DNA of 64,000 nucleotides from Heliocidaris erythrogramma (taxonomy: Eukaryota > Echinodermata > Echinoidea > Camarodonta > Echinometridae): assembly GCA_025617745.1 (NCBI GenBank), contig CM046869.1, positions 14,589,168 through 14,653,167 on the forward strand, given 5' to 3'. A program made the position numbers and the translations under genes. A model generated the notes under the pieces. The model had not been told where the DNA came from, did not search any database, and worked only from the letters and a program-made list of their open reading frames with translations. Below are positions 33,831 to 44,280 of this stretch, piece by piece. Position 1 is the first letter of the stretch, and each line of letters opens with the position of its first letter.

Positions 33831-34244
33831 CGGATACGGTGAAACTCACTGCCACTACGTGTAGAGTAGAGTTCAGTGCAGGTGAAACTGCTCCGTAAAA
33901 AGTCTACTCGTGATGAGCCTCATGGAGGGAAACTCTTAGGAGCCCTGCCTTTTTTTAAATCTCATTTTCCCTCATTCGTAAGTTAGAAAAGAAGTAAACT
34001 GAAATAGAATAATTCCGTGAACCATTTACAAGGCATGTATGGCCGTAGATATTCCGATAAAATAAACGCGTATAATGATTATATTGCATGCATAATCATG
34101 TTGGTGAACAGCAGCCGAATCATGAGCCTAACTGTGATTGACGGCACAGTATCATGAGAATCGGCATTATTCGGGCATTCGGGACATGGCATCTGCGTAA
34201 GCATCGAATAATGTTGGTGCCAAAGGGATACTCAACCGCGGGGG

Positions 34245-34800
34245 GAGGGGGGGGGGGCACTCAGATATGGGTGTACACATGCGTGTCCATGGGTTTTCAA
34301 AATACCCCCTAAACAGGTTTTATACTTGGATGAAAAAAAGACCCCTAAACGAGGATATTTGCGCGGTTTTTCATGATCCAACCCCCCTAAACAGGTTTGA
34401 CTTAGTGCAAGCTAGCGCGCGCTATAACTTATAAGCAACAACACATTTCAGAGGGGGAACCATTTCTGCGTCGGTATAACTCTCCGCTCCCGATTCTCCT
34501 CTCTTTTTTGCATCCATCTGCATGCACTGCCGCGCGCCACTCCCTGAACTGAAATCGGGCTGTAAATCCCCGTGAAAATCCCTGAAAATATCAGAAAATG
34601 TCCCATTTACATATTGGTGCCAAAGTGAAAAATATACCCCCTAAACGCGTTCGGCCAGATTAGTCAAAAGCACCCCTTTTTGTTGAAAATCAGCGTTTTT
34701 GGACCCCTTAACGCGTAACGCGCTTTACGCGTTCCACCTGGAACGCGTTTTCTTGGACGCGCATGTATACACCCATATATCTGAGTGCCCCCCCCCCCCC
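34245..34800. mobile_element. MITE with GGCACTCAGATAT ends and ACGCGTT palindromes
   Basis: TIR GGGGGCACTCAGATATGGGT continues about 45 bp (GTGTACACATGCGTGTCCA) and is mirrored at 34752-34800. Inside, ACCCCCTAAACAGG/ACCCCTAAACG occurs five times, and ACGCGTAACGCGCTTTACGC near 34712 forms nested MluI-type palindromes. No transposase. Confidence 0.85.
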
Positions 34801-34871
34801 CCCGGGCGTGATCGTTACCTGGTCATGCCGTTGCCTCATGGGAGCAAACTTCGAACAGGCTGTTCGCCGCG

Positions 34872-34990
34872 GACCAGGGGCGGATCTAGCTTTTTTCCAA
34901 GTGGGGGGGGGGGGGGGGTTGACCCCGCAAAGCGGCGAGCCGATATTTTGTTGCTATTTTGAACCCCCGTAAGTGATGTTTACCTCCCTC
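34872..34990 (+). mobile_element. Left-end fragment of a hAT-like element
   Basis: CAGGGGCGGATCTAGC followed by a poly-G tract matches the 5' end type of 32978 and 35004. No matching right end found, so it is likely truncated. Confidence 0.5.
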
Positions 34991-35003
34991 CTACCCTCAC
35001 ACC

Positions 35004-35160
35004 CAGGGGCGGATCCAGGATTTTGTAAAAGAGGGGGCACAGAGCCGGAAAAGTACACAATTAAGGGGGCAATTTTTTTCATTGTGTACTTAAGGTATGC
35101 CAGTTGGGTTTCAAAAGAGGGGGCACGGGCCGGTTCTCCCCCTATGTAGATCCGCCACTG
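35004..35160. mobile_element. 157-bp hAT-like MITE with perfect 8-bp TSD
   Basis: Starts CAGGGGCGGATCCAGGAT and ends GTAGATCCGCCACTG. CTCACACC lies immediately on both sides (34996-35003 and 35161-35168). The interior repeats AAAAGAGGGGGCAC twice. Confidence 0.92.
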
Positions 35161-35414
35161 CTCACACCCTCTCCCAAGTTGTCCGATTCTCGATAAAGTC
35201 GATATGTATCCCTCAATTATTGTCAACTTCATGCTGGTGTTGATGTGATGTCTGGTGTTGATGTGATGTCTGGTGACGATTCTGCATCTTATCTGATTCC
35301 AGAGCTAGAGCCATCCATGGCTCGGTGTGATTGTATACTATAGCGCCATCTCTTGGTTATGGTAAGGATAATTCAAAGGTCAAAATCATCCACAGGGATG
35401 CGAGCGCTGAGGTC

Positions 35415-35995
35415 AAGAAGAGTTAGAGTTAGAGTTTATTTATTCATTTGTCTTTCTTCCAACAATAAGTAACAAGAAAAATAACATTAACACTTTCTTT
35501 CAAACAATGATATAAATAACAACAGTAACACTAGGCTTTACAAGTATACTAAAAAAAACATAAATATATGACCGAGTACATGTACCTGTGTAATGATAAC
35601 AAAGATAACAATATTTTGAGAAAGGCAAACGAGGAGACCTTAATGAAGCATAGCTTGTAAGACAAGGTCCCTCATGAATAAAAAGTAATATATATATATA
35701 TTTTGGAAAGAAAAAATATATATATATATATTGAAGAAAACAGAAAATGGTAGCAAGAAATACACAATACGAAAAAAAAGGATAAACAAGGGTGGCTATA
35801 TACAATGGGGGCAAGGGAGATTTTTTTTTCTTTTTTTTCTTCTTCACAAGACGAGGATAGGAATGAAAGCGAGGGAAGGGAAGATAAAGATATAACAAAG
35901 GGTTACATTTATAGACGAAAAGACATACACAGACACAAGACAGGAAAAAAAAAATGACAAGACAGCTGGCTTTCAAGAAGATAAAGACGGAGTGG
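35415..35995 (-). mobile_element. Possible LINE 3' end on the minus strand
   Basis: Read on the minus strand the sequence ends AAATGAATAAATAAACTC followed by (TAACTC)n, a simple-repeat tail of LINE type (35418-35436). The body is AT-rich with (TA)n (35690-35730) and poly-T. The 158-codon minus-strand ORF here is low-complexity (Phe/Tyr/Leu/Lys) and shows no RT motif. Confidence 0.35.
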
Positions 35996-36950
35996 AATAT
36001 TTCTTTTGAAAAAGACTTCCGCTATTAAACAATTACAGCAACTCTTGTATAAGCATCAGGGCGGTAACCCTGGGGGACGGGGGGGGGGGAGGACACGTAC
36101 CCACTTGAAATATTGAAGAAATATAATTATGCAACAACAACAACAAAAAAAAGTTTCATGAATGTATAACGTTTACAAGACAGTGTTCAGACTTGCGACC
36201 TCTCCAAAATGTAGTAAACCAAGGGCATCAATAATGTAAATTGCTTATTCTGCAAAATGCAAAAATCTTCTTATCCGAAGGGGGTCGTGGGGGGTAGGGG
36301 GTGGGACCTCCACAGGCCCTTTCCCCTCTTTCGCAACTGAAATCATCGCCTCGCGTCCTGATAAGACGTATAAAAACGAGAATGAAATTTTAAAAAGAAA
36401 TAGAAAGAAAACCTAGTCATATAATTCTTTAATCAAAGTAACAAAGGCAGATAAAATTGAACGCCTTATCAGAACATTTTATAAAAAAAGTCAAAATAGC
36501 CGCTAGTAGGGAACACTAATGCTATGCCTATGTTCGCATTCCCTTTACTCTATTCATGTTATGGTGGAAAAGAAATTATTTTTGCCGAACGATAAGCAGT
36601 GATGTTCTGTCAATGTCGTCACGGTAAGTACAATTGCAATGTCTGAATGTTTTAGTATGGGTTTTTTTGCTTTTTCATGAATTTTAACTTCAATCAGTAT
36701 ATGCGGTTTGAATTAATATTTTCGTTTTACGTATTAACGTTTTGTTATTGTAAATAATTATGATAATAGCTGATTTCATGTTTAAGGCTAATAAAGCGGT
36801 ACTCATTTTTAAAATGGCCCTGGGATTATGATTTTTCGGTTTTCAACAAATTGGAGAGTATTCTCCTTGTCTCATATCACACTTTTCCAATAAGAAATTC
36901 ATCATATTCATTTCGCGATCTCAACTTCAAAATTAATAAAACGTCCATTT
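35996..36950. other. Unannotated stretch
   Basis: AT-rich, one poly-G tract (36079-36089), no feature recognised. Confidence 0.4.
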
Positions 36951-36954
36951 CATA

Positions 36955-37255
36955 CTTCGTGAAATATTGCGTCCAAATAAATGAAAAGCAGTCGCCTAAA
37001 AAAGGTGCTATTCGAGCCATTAGCTTTCTCTCAAATTTGCTAAAAATTGACGTCAAAGCTTTCGCTCTTCGCGAGGGAAGGGGGAAGCTCCCTGCGACCA
37101 CCCCTGTTACATACAGTGCAGTATTGCGTCCAAATAATTGAAAAGCAGTCAGGGCGTCGAACTGCTTTCTGCCTAAAAAGGTGCTACTAGCCGTCTCAAA
37201 CGTCAGATCTTTCGCGCTTTACGCGGGAGGGGGAAAAATTCCCCCTCCTGCACCG
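36955..37255 (+). repeat. Two more units of the GTCCAAATAA family
   Basis: ATATTGCGTCCAAATAAATG (36962) and GTATTGCGTCCAAATAATTG (37122) begin two tandem units similar to those at 21617-22140, here about 160 bp apart because of deletions. Confidence 0.85.
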
Positions 37256-37717
37256 ATCCCCCTGGGGAACCGGGGGGGGGGAGGGGCATGTCTCATTGGG
37301 GCCTGTACATCATGGGTGACCGTCCCCCTTCCCCATGATGTCAATGCTCCCTCGAAATGAATGGGCCCACGCTACACCACAGCCTGAAACCGTGGGAGGA
37401 CTCTACGCCCCCCCCCCCCCGCCCGCCCTCCCTGCTATATAGCCCCTACAGCTGGATCTCCCTGGTATTGAAAACTACACCATTGAGTTAGAAGTTTTGA
37501 AAAACATATCAGATAACGTTTTAATACTATACTATCGACCTCTAAACGCAAACAACAATATCAACAACGGAGGAATGTTGACTTTATATTTCATTCATTG
37601 TTTACAATTAATCTTGGATTGGAGGTAGAGTTTGTTCGCAGATAAATCGAAGCGTACTAACATTAGAAACAGTGGACCTTGTTTTGGGGTATTTCTATCC
37701 ATTCCTGTCCTGTCCCA

Positions 37718-37728
37718 ACCAGCCCCCC

Positions 37729-37759
<31 letters not shown>

Positions 37760-37775
37760 CCTCTCTCTCCCTTCC
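37718..37775. repeat. Poly-C and (CT)n microsatellite
   Basis: Poly-C then (CT)n, with TCCTGTCC-type words repeated up to 37850. No gene. Confidence 0.9.
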
Positions 37776-37859
37776 TGTCCCTACCAGCCCTCTCTCTATG
37801 TTCCTAGATCCTGTCCTGTCCACAGCTCTAGAGTTCTGTGGTCCTGTCCCTACCAAACG

Positions 37860-40059
37860 GTTGAGGCTATGTTGGCGTGATTTGGGCACCCTCATTATTA
37901 TTCATGAGCTCGGATTCCGCGCGCGCGCTCTCTTCCATAGAGATTGTACATGATGCATCGAGGTGCGTGAGAATACCTACCAGGACTTCGAATATTGGTT
38001 AGACAGTAAGACTGGCGCGATTCCAGCATTATTGGCGTAATTTTGGCATTTCTTTGTTTTTACAATTGAAATCACCTAAAAGAATGGAAATAAAGGTGTC
38101 ATATTGTGAGATAAAATGTACAAAATGATATCCAACCCTTAAAATATCAATAAATGTAAACAGATAGAACTTTTCCGACTTTTCATTTTCTTCTTGTTTC
38201 ATATTTGACAAAGTACAGTAAGACTGGCGCGATTCCAGCATTATTGGCGTAATTTTGGCATTTCTTTGTTTTTACAATTGAAATCACCTAAAAGAATGGA
38301 AATAAAGGTGTCATATTGTGAGATTCAATGTACAAAATGATATCCAACCCATAAGATATCGATAAATGTTTTTAAAAAAATAAAATCCGACTTTTCATTT
38401 TCTTCTTGTTTCATATTTGACAAAGTACAGTAAGACTGGCGCGATTCCAGCATTATTGGCGTAATTTTGGCATTTCTTTGTTTTTACAATTGAAATCACC
38501 TAAAAGAATGGAAATAAAGGTGTCATATTGTGAGATTCAATGTACAAAATGATATCCAACCCATAAGATATCGATAAATGTTTTTAAAAAAATAAAATCC
38601 GACCTTTCATTTTCTTCTTGTTTCATTATTTGACAAAGTACAGTAAGACTGGCGCGATTCCAGCATTATTGGCGTAATTTTGGCATTTCTTTGTTTTTAC
38701 AATTGAAATCACCTAAAAGAATGGAAATAAAGGTGTCATATTGTGAGATTTAATGTACAAAATGATATCAAACCCTTAAAATATCAATAAATGTAAACAG
38801 ATAGAACTTTTCCGACTTTTCATTTTCTTCTTGTTTCATATTTGACAAAGTACAGTAAGACTGGCGCGATTCCAGCATTATTGGCGTAATTTTGGCATTT
38901 CTTTGTTTTTACAATTGAAATCACCTAAAAGAATGGAAATAAAGGTGTCATATTGTGAGATTTAATGTACAAAATGATATCCAACCCATAAGATATCGAT
39001 AAATGTTTTTTTTTTAAAAATTCCGACTTTTCATTTTCTTCTTGTTTCATATTTGACAAAGTACAGTGAGACTGGCGCGATTCCAGCATTATTGGCGTAA
39101 TTTTGGCATTTCTTTGTTTTTACAATTGGAATCACCTAAAAGAATGGAAATAAAGGTGTCATATTGTGAGATTTAATGTACAAAATGATATCCAACCCAT
39201 AAGATATCAATAAATGTAAACGAATAGAACTTTTCCGACTTTTCATTTTGTTATTGTTTCATATTTGACAAAGTACAGTAAGACTGGCGCGATTCCAGCA
39301 TTATTGGCGTAATTTTGGCATTTCTTTGTTTTTACAATTGAAATCACCTAAAAGAATGGAAATAAAGGTGTCATATTGTGAGATTCAATGTACAAAATGA
39401 TATCCAACCCATAAGATATCAATAAATGTAAACGAATAGAACTTTTCCGACTTTTCATTTTGTTATTGTTTGAAATTTGGCAAAGTACAGTAAGACTGGC
39501 GCGATTCCAGCATTATTGGCGTAATTTTGGCATTTCTTTGTTTTTACAATTGAAATCACCTAAAAGAATGGAAATAAAGGTGTCATATTGTGAGATTCAA
39601 TGTACAAAATGATATCCAACCCATAAGATATCGATAAATGTTTTAAAAAAAATAAAATCCGACCTTTCATTTTCTTCTTGTTTCATATTTGACAAAGTAC
39701 AGTGAGACTGGCGCGATTCCAGCATTATTGGCGTAATTTTGGCATTTCTTTGTTTTTACAATTGAAATCACCTAAAAGAATGGAAATAAAGGTGTCATAT
39801 TGTGAGATTCAATGTACAAAATGATATCCAACCCATAAGATATCAATAAATGTAAACAGATAGAACTTTTCCGACTTTTCATTTTGTTATTGTTTCATAT
39901 TTGACAAAGTACAGTAAGACTGGCGCGATTCCAGCATTATTGGCGTAATTTTGGCATTTCAGAGCGAGCGCGATTAAATTAGCGCGGCGCGCCCGTACTT
40001 ATGAATATTCATAATTGCTCGTTCAATAGCTGCCCAAATGACGCCAACATAGCCTCAAC
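37860..40059. mobile_element. 2.2-kb TIR element filled by a satellite array
   Basis: TIR GTTGAGGCTATGTTGGCGTG... at the left matches the reverse complement of the right end at 28 of the first 29 or so bases, with weaker subterminal inverted similarity (ATTATTCAT, GCGCGCGCTCTCT). The flanks CCTACCAAACG (37849-37859) and CCTACCGAACG (40060-40070) are an 11-bp direct repeat with one mismatch, in the size range of Mutator-like target duplications. Nearly 2 kb of the interior is the 212-bp satellite. No transposase. Confidence 0.85.
38004..39962 (+). repeat. 212-bp satellite, nine full copies plus a partial
   Basis: Unit starts (CAGTAAGACTGGCGCGATTC) are at 38004, 38215, 38428, 38641, 38853, 39064, 39276, 39488, 39700 and 39912, so the period is 211-213 bp. 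The last copy stops after about 51 bp. Two sub-types differ near the unit end (AAACAGATAGAACTTTTCCG versus TTTTTAAAAAAATAAAATCC). Each unit holds TTGGCGTAATTTTGGCA, similar to the host TIR TTGGCGTGATTTGGGCA, so it may have grown from the TIR. Confidence 0.97.
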
Positions 40060-40070
40060 CCTACCGAACG

Positions 40071-40905
40071 CTTCGATTCATTACCTAATGAATATTTATG
40101 ATCAATTTGAAAATAATATATTTATTAATGATTTAATTTTGTGCATTATCATTTTAAAATAATATTTGTAATTAATTCAATGAATATATTTTTTTGTGTA
40201 ATTACACTTATATTGCTTAATGATTTGTTGGAATTAAATGTGTAAAATAATTATTAGAAAAAAATATAGAATAATAATTTAATTGGCAAACTGGTCTGAG
40301 CCTTCCGCCGTACGATTTTCGCGCTCGTTTTCATCAACTCACACATGTTTACGTACGTGCAGCAAGCAAGCAACCGCGCCAAACCATGCGATACACTCAT
40401 GCTCCTATTCCTGTATTAGATGGATGAGACGAAGGTGATAAAAGTCTATTTTAGACAAAGGTAAGAGGACATATTTCAATTTTCTCATTGATGTCTGTAC
40501 AACCTGAAGTGTAAAAACGATCTTTCTCAATTAATTTTTGATTCGGTTCTTAACAGGGACAAAATTCACCTCGATTCATCGAACATGGTATGTTTTTCTG
40601 CCTTGGCTTCACTTCTCTTCTGGTTCTGCGCAGTGCATGCATGGTCATTCATATAATTGACACTGCCATGACTGCACTGGAAATGGAATCTGGAATCTGG
40701 ATCATGTGGATCCAGTTCGTGAGTTTGTTATGCATGTTATGCCTGGTTTGACTTTGAGTTGTTCTGAGAGACAATAATGTTGGGTGCATTGTGATTTGCA
40801 ATGACGTCTGTCTGTTTGAACTTTTGAAGGAGTTTTATAACCTTTTGTGACTTTTGACATGTTTGAGCCTGGGCTCTCCTCCAACCACCGCCAACTTCCA
40901 AGTCA
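40071..40905. other. Unannotated stretch
   Basis: AT-rich to 40290, then a somewhat CpG-richer segment (40300-40420). No gene or element boundary recognised. Confidence 0.4.
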
Positions 40906-40924
40906 AGACAGACGGTAACTATAC

Positions 40925-40953
40925 ACAGCGCTGTCGCGAAGCGACAGCGCTGT
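40925..40953. repeat. 13-bp-stem palindrome ACAGCGCTGTCGC
   Basis: ACAGCGCTGTCGC, GAA, then the exact reverse complement. The other arm of the element has only a single ACAGCGCTGT, so this arose after the element inserted. Confidence 0.9.
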
Positions 40954-40994
40954 ATAAGCTGGCCATTCAAAAGCGTTGCGAACCGCGACTACAA

Positions 40995-41180
40995 CTGGGC
41001 GTTGTGGCGTGCGCCTGTAATCCAGCTACCAGTGGAAGTTATAAACTGATTCAGCGGACCCAGGTTCGAGACTGAGTCACGTCTTTCGGATGGTGACGTT
41101 AAAGGTCGGTCCCAGACGTAAATAATCATATCTGATTAATTCACGTCTGTAAAAACTCAATTACACACATACACACACAC
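40995..41180 (+). mobile_element. SINE with 7SL/Alu-like head
   Basis: Head CTGGGCGTTGTGGCGTGCGC then CTGTAATCCAGCTACC, strikingly like the 7SL/Alu 5' domain; B box GGTTCGAGACT near 41063. A downstream TCTTTCGGATGGTGACGTTA / GGTCGGTCCC segment is a SINE body I have seen as a type in invertebrates, and it ends in (AC)n. ACTACAA flanks it (40988-40994, 41181-41187). The opposite arm has the empty site GCGAGTACAAAATTGCG, proving insertion. Confidence 0.9.
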
Positions 41181-41214
41181 ACTACAAAATTGCGACTACA
41201 TGCTTTTTTGATTA

Positions 41215-41677
41215 CTGTATAAGCTGTCATTTTCGCGAGGGTTTTATTTTCGCGAATTTCGTGAATGAAAGTTCACCCGCGAATTTAACAACACACGAAA
41301 ATATTCTCATATGAACATGCAACATTACGAGAGCAAATTTTTACAAGGCGAACAATACAGTGCTGTACTATTAGTAGTACAAACCATGCGTTGTCGCTTC
41401 GCGATCCCCTAGCATGCCTAGCTATATAGCTAGCCCTAACAATTGCTTGCTCAGATTTTTTTGGCCCCATTACAATTCCTGCGCCCGCGATGTGTAAATG
41501 TATTCGCTTTTTCCACTTTCAAATGGGGAATATCAACTCTGTTCAGGTTATTTATCCCTTCATGTCTTTCCCTAGATCTGTTGTGCGGTGGTGAACGCGA
41601 ATTCAACAACACGCGAATATGTGGCAGAGGTCGCCATTCGCGAAAATATCTGTACGCGAAAATATCAGCTTATACAG
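41215..41677. mobile_element. 463-bp MITE with TA target duplication
   Basis: TIR CTGTATAAGCTG/CAGCTTATACAG, flanked by TA (41213-41214, 41678-41679). The empty site GATTAAATTGCATCC is preserved in the right arm of the host element. Interior rich in TTCGCGAA/CGCGAATTTAACAACACGCG words. TA duplication suggests Tc1/mariner type. A decayed relative is near 56590-56645. Confidence 0.93.
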
Positions 41678-41865
41678 TAAATTACATCCTTTCTTGAAGT
41701 AATTATAGTACCAAATCAAGCTTAAACATGTTAAACTATATTACTTTGTTGCGCTCCCTAACTTAAATTTAGTTAACTAACTTACAACTTACCAAAAGCA
41801 AAAAACGATGATTTATTGCGTCGTCTGCCATGTCTGCCCACAGTCATGACAGTAGCTGTATGATG

Positions 41866-41965
41866 GGGGGACCTAAAGCTACGCACTTTGTTTTGTATGT
41901 GGAGCGCGTATTCTCCCATAGACAACGCGTATTAAAAGTGGTGCGTAGCTTTAGGACCCCCTGCC
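41866..41965. mobile_element. ~100-bp MITE, TIR GGACCTAAAGCTACGCAC
   Basis: GGGGACCTAAAGCTACGCAC at the left is mirrored by GTGCGTAGCTTTAGGACCCC at the right, with a GCGCGTATTCTCCCATAGAC core. It is the loop of the larger inverted element. Relatives: 42740-42912 and a lone end at 44359. Confidence 0.85.
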
Positions 41966-42263
41966 ATACTGTCTCGTCTCGCATACGGCAGAGGTGATAG
42001 TACAGCTACTGTATGACTGTGGGCAGACATGGCAGACGACGCAATAAATCATCGTTTTTTGGTAAGTTGTAAGTTAACTAAATTTAAGTTAGGGAGCGCA
42101 ATAAAGTAATAGTTGAACATGTTTAAGCTTGATTTGGTACTATAATTACTTCAAGAAAGGATGCAATTTAATCAAAAAGCATGTAGTCGCAATTTTGTAC
42201 TCGCGGTTCGCAACGCTTTTGAATGGCCAGCTTGTACAGCGCTGTGTATAGTTAGACAGACGG

Positions 42264-42739
42264 AAACCTCCCATCATGCTCTAGCCCACTCATAGCTACA
42301 GGACTATACTTAGTATGTAGAATATAGGCAGTCATACACCTCAACTCTTTCAAACACCACTTGCACAAAAGTCACCAACATTCATTCAAAATCGGCATTT
42401 AATTTACAAAAAACCGACAATACAAATACAATAAATTCAACTCACCGATGTTGGAAAAGAGAATTCCATAAATGAAATCCGTAATTTACAGTCGATTCTC
42501 GCGAAACGAGCTATCGGAGTCATTGTGTACATTTCCTGGTCGCTGACATCTCCCCAGAAGAATTTTGACGTTAAAAAATTGGTCCCTATCACGCCCACTC
42601 ATGGGCCTTTCTATAACAACAATGTCATGTTATCTTTATTACGAAAAAAACAAGCCATCAGTGTTCCCGGCCCAACCATAGTCGATGCCCGACTCACAAC
42701 TCACGTAGCTTCACGTCACGTATCGCACCGGGCCTGACC
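42264..42739. other. Unannotated stretch
   Basis: No repeat or gene recognised. A 70-codon ORF (42525-42737) has no visible motif. Confidence 0.4.
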
Positions 42740-42912
42740 CAGTCTAGTCCTATGCTAAAGCTACGCACCATACAAATCACATACACTGCAATGCCAATGC
42801 GATGCGTTCAAATTGGGGTAAAATACACACTGATACACACATGATATGCACAGCACATATCAATATCAAGATTTGCATTTATTTATTGCATGTGCGTAGC
42901 TTTTTAGGACCT
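42740..42912. mobile_element. Second MITE of the AAAGCTACGCAC family
   Basis: TCCTATGCTAAAGCTACGCA (42748) against GTGCGTAGCTTTTTAGGACC (42892), slightly diverged TIRs; interior AT-rich with CACATGATATGCACAGC. Confidence 0.75.
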
Positions 42913-43168
42913 CTCATTTTTCCGAACAAAATTTTGACCTGAATGTGTTCTTGACATTTGGCCGTCGTAATTTTCTCCACAAATCAACTTTAGAATATAC
43001 AAACAGACGATTGGTACTACAAAACTTAAAGATAACATTTAACAAATTCATAGTGACGAAGCTTTTCGACCTGCACTCATCGGGTCACAACGCAGGAATG
43101 AGAGAATACAAGAAAATACAAAAGTCAAGGAAGGGTGTGTATAGCGACCCGGGTATGATCCGGGCACG

Positions 43169-43873
43169 CTAGAATAATCGAAGCGCTTGTACAAACTCCA
43201 TTTGTCGGCACAATAGCGGATCTCTCGACTGAATGAACAACGCTTCTAAGAAGCGAAGATGTTGAAAGCTGCGTGCTCGGGCAACAATAGTGAACTGAGC
43301 CGGGTTATACGCCTTGGAACAAGCCGGACTATTTAGCAAGTGCTGACCAATAGAGTCGCTGTGACTGCGGCATTGAACATTAGCGACGCTAGCAGCGGTT
43401 TTGCAGTTACGCTTCGGCTGTGCTCGGCTACCAGCTGATGTCTGTCGTACCACGGAGGGTACGTGCTGTTTAATGTGGTCCGCTAGACGCTGAGATGTAC
43501 GGCCAACGTAGATGGCTTCACACCGACAATGATACTGATAAACGACATTGCTCATGTGGGGGGAAGGCAGTACATCCTTGCGAACAGCGGGTAGCATTCT
43601 ATTAGTAGAGAACACGACACGCGGAGCCACGGCAAAGTAACAGCGCGACACTGTATGCTTAATATCGCGCGCATACTTATCAGACACTTTACCTTGCCAA
43701 GGTAATTTGAGGTAGACCGGGCATTTATTGGGCCCATACACAGGGCGAGTCCGCGAATCAATGGTACGCTGCACAACGCGATCAATGACAAGCTCAGGAT
43801 AGCCATTGTCTCGTAGGATTTGCTTGATGCGAAGAAGCTCAGGGTTGACAGACATCAGCTGGTAGCCGAGCAC
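43169..43873 (-). CDS. Penelope-like GIY-YIG endonuclease region (5'-truncated)
   Basis: Open frame of 234 codons. It starts with a linker (VNPELLRIKQILRDNGYPEL) seen between RT and endonuclease in Penelope-like proteins, continues with YLKLPWQGKVSD and VVFSTNRMLP, then the Cys-rich GIY-YIG motif VVYQYHCRCEAIYVGRTSQR (about residues 113-132), the KQH following, and the FLEALFI...PLLC block near the C-terminus that supplies the conserved glutamate. In this family the domain nicks DNA for target-primed reverse transcription. The reverse-transcriptase domain is absent, and the first few codons come from the inverted arm, so it cannot transpose by itself. The frame being intact suggests a young copy. 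Confidence 0.9.
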   Translation of the reverse strand: MLGYQLMSVNPELLRIKQILRDNGYPELVIDRVVQRTIDSRTRPVYGPNKCPVYLKLPWQGKVSDKYARDIKHTVSRCYFAVAPRVVFSTNRMLPAVRKDVLPSPHMSNVVYQYHCRCEAIYVGRTSQRLADHIKQHVPSVVRQTSAGSRAQPKRNCKTAASVANVQCRSHSDSIGQHLLNSPACSKAYNPAQFTIVARARSFQHLRFLEALFIQSRDPLLCRQMEFVQALRLF

Positions 43874-44127
43874 AGCCGAAGCGTAACTGCAAAACCGCTG
43901 CTAGCGTCGCTAATGTTCAATGCCGCAGTCACAGCGACTCTGCTATTGGTCAGCACTTGCTAAATAGTCCGGCTTGTTCCAAGGCGTATAACCCGGCTCA
44001 GTTCACTATTGTTGCCCGAGCACGCAGCTTTCAACATCTTCGCTTCTTAGAAGCGTTGTTCATTCAGTCGAGAGATCCGCTATTGTGCCGACAAAAGGAG
44101 TTTGTACAAGCGCTTCGATTATTCTAG
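43865..44127 (+). pseudogene. Inverted 3' fragment of the same Penelope-like ORF
   Basis: Forward-strand frame begins SRAQPKRNCKTAASVANVQC and ends VQALRLF with TAG at 44125-44127. It duplicates the last ~87 codons of the minus-strand ORF, with one inserted codon (Ala) after HSDS. It is a fragment without a start. Confidence 0.9.
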
Positions 44128-44280
44128 CGTGCCCGGATCCTACCCGGGTCGCTATTCACACCGTTCCTTGACTTTTGTATTTTCTTGTATTCTCTCATTC
44201 CTGCGTTGTGACCCGATGAGTGCAGGTCGAAAAGCTTCGTCACTATGAATTTGTTAAGTTATCTTTAAACTTTAGAATAT

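Larger units (their letters stand above)
40917..42253. mobile_element. Long inverted-repeat element with 10-bp TSD and three nested insertions
   Basis: TIR AACTATACACAGCGCTGT at both ends; AGACAGACGG flanks it (40906-40915 and 42254-42263). The right arm (42253 down to about 41995) is intact. The left arm is the same sequence interrupted by a SINE (40995-41180) and a TA-flanked MITE (41215-41677) and carries an extra small palindrome (40925-40953). A small MITE (41866-41965) forms the loop. Ten-base duplication fits Mutator-like elements; no transposase remains. Confidence 0.9.
42999..44267 (-). mobile_element. Penelope-like element with inverted end copy and 13-bp TSD
   Basis: AACTTTAGAATAT flanks the insertion (42986-42998 and 44268-44280). 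The core encodes the C-terminal GIY-YIG half of a Penelope-like protein on the minus strand. An arm at 43026-43452 is the inverted repeat of 43850-44272: both carry the last ~90 codons and the 3' non-coding tail. So the unit is an element fragment plus a second, oppositely oriented 3' piece joined head-on. Inverted or partial tandem copies are a known habit of this class. Confidence 0.9.

Noticed and set aside
35500..35976. 158-codon minus-strand ORF
   Set aside because: Low-complexity, from AT-rich and poly-A/poly-T DNA; no conserved motif, and it has a LINE-tail-like context.
38004..39962. Regular repeats considered as a CRISPR array
   Set aside because: The whole 212-bp unit repeats with no unique spacers, and the DNA is eukaryotic. 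It is a satellite.
43552..43806. Overlapping second minus-strand ORF in the Penelope-like element
   Set aside because: It is another frame of the GIY-YIG coding sequence, with no motif of its own.
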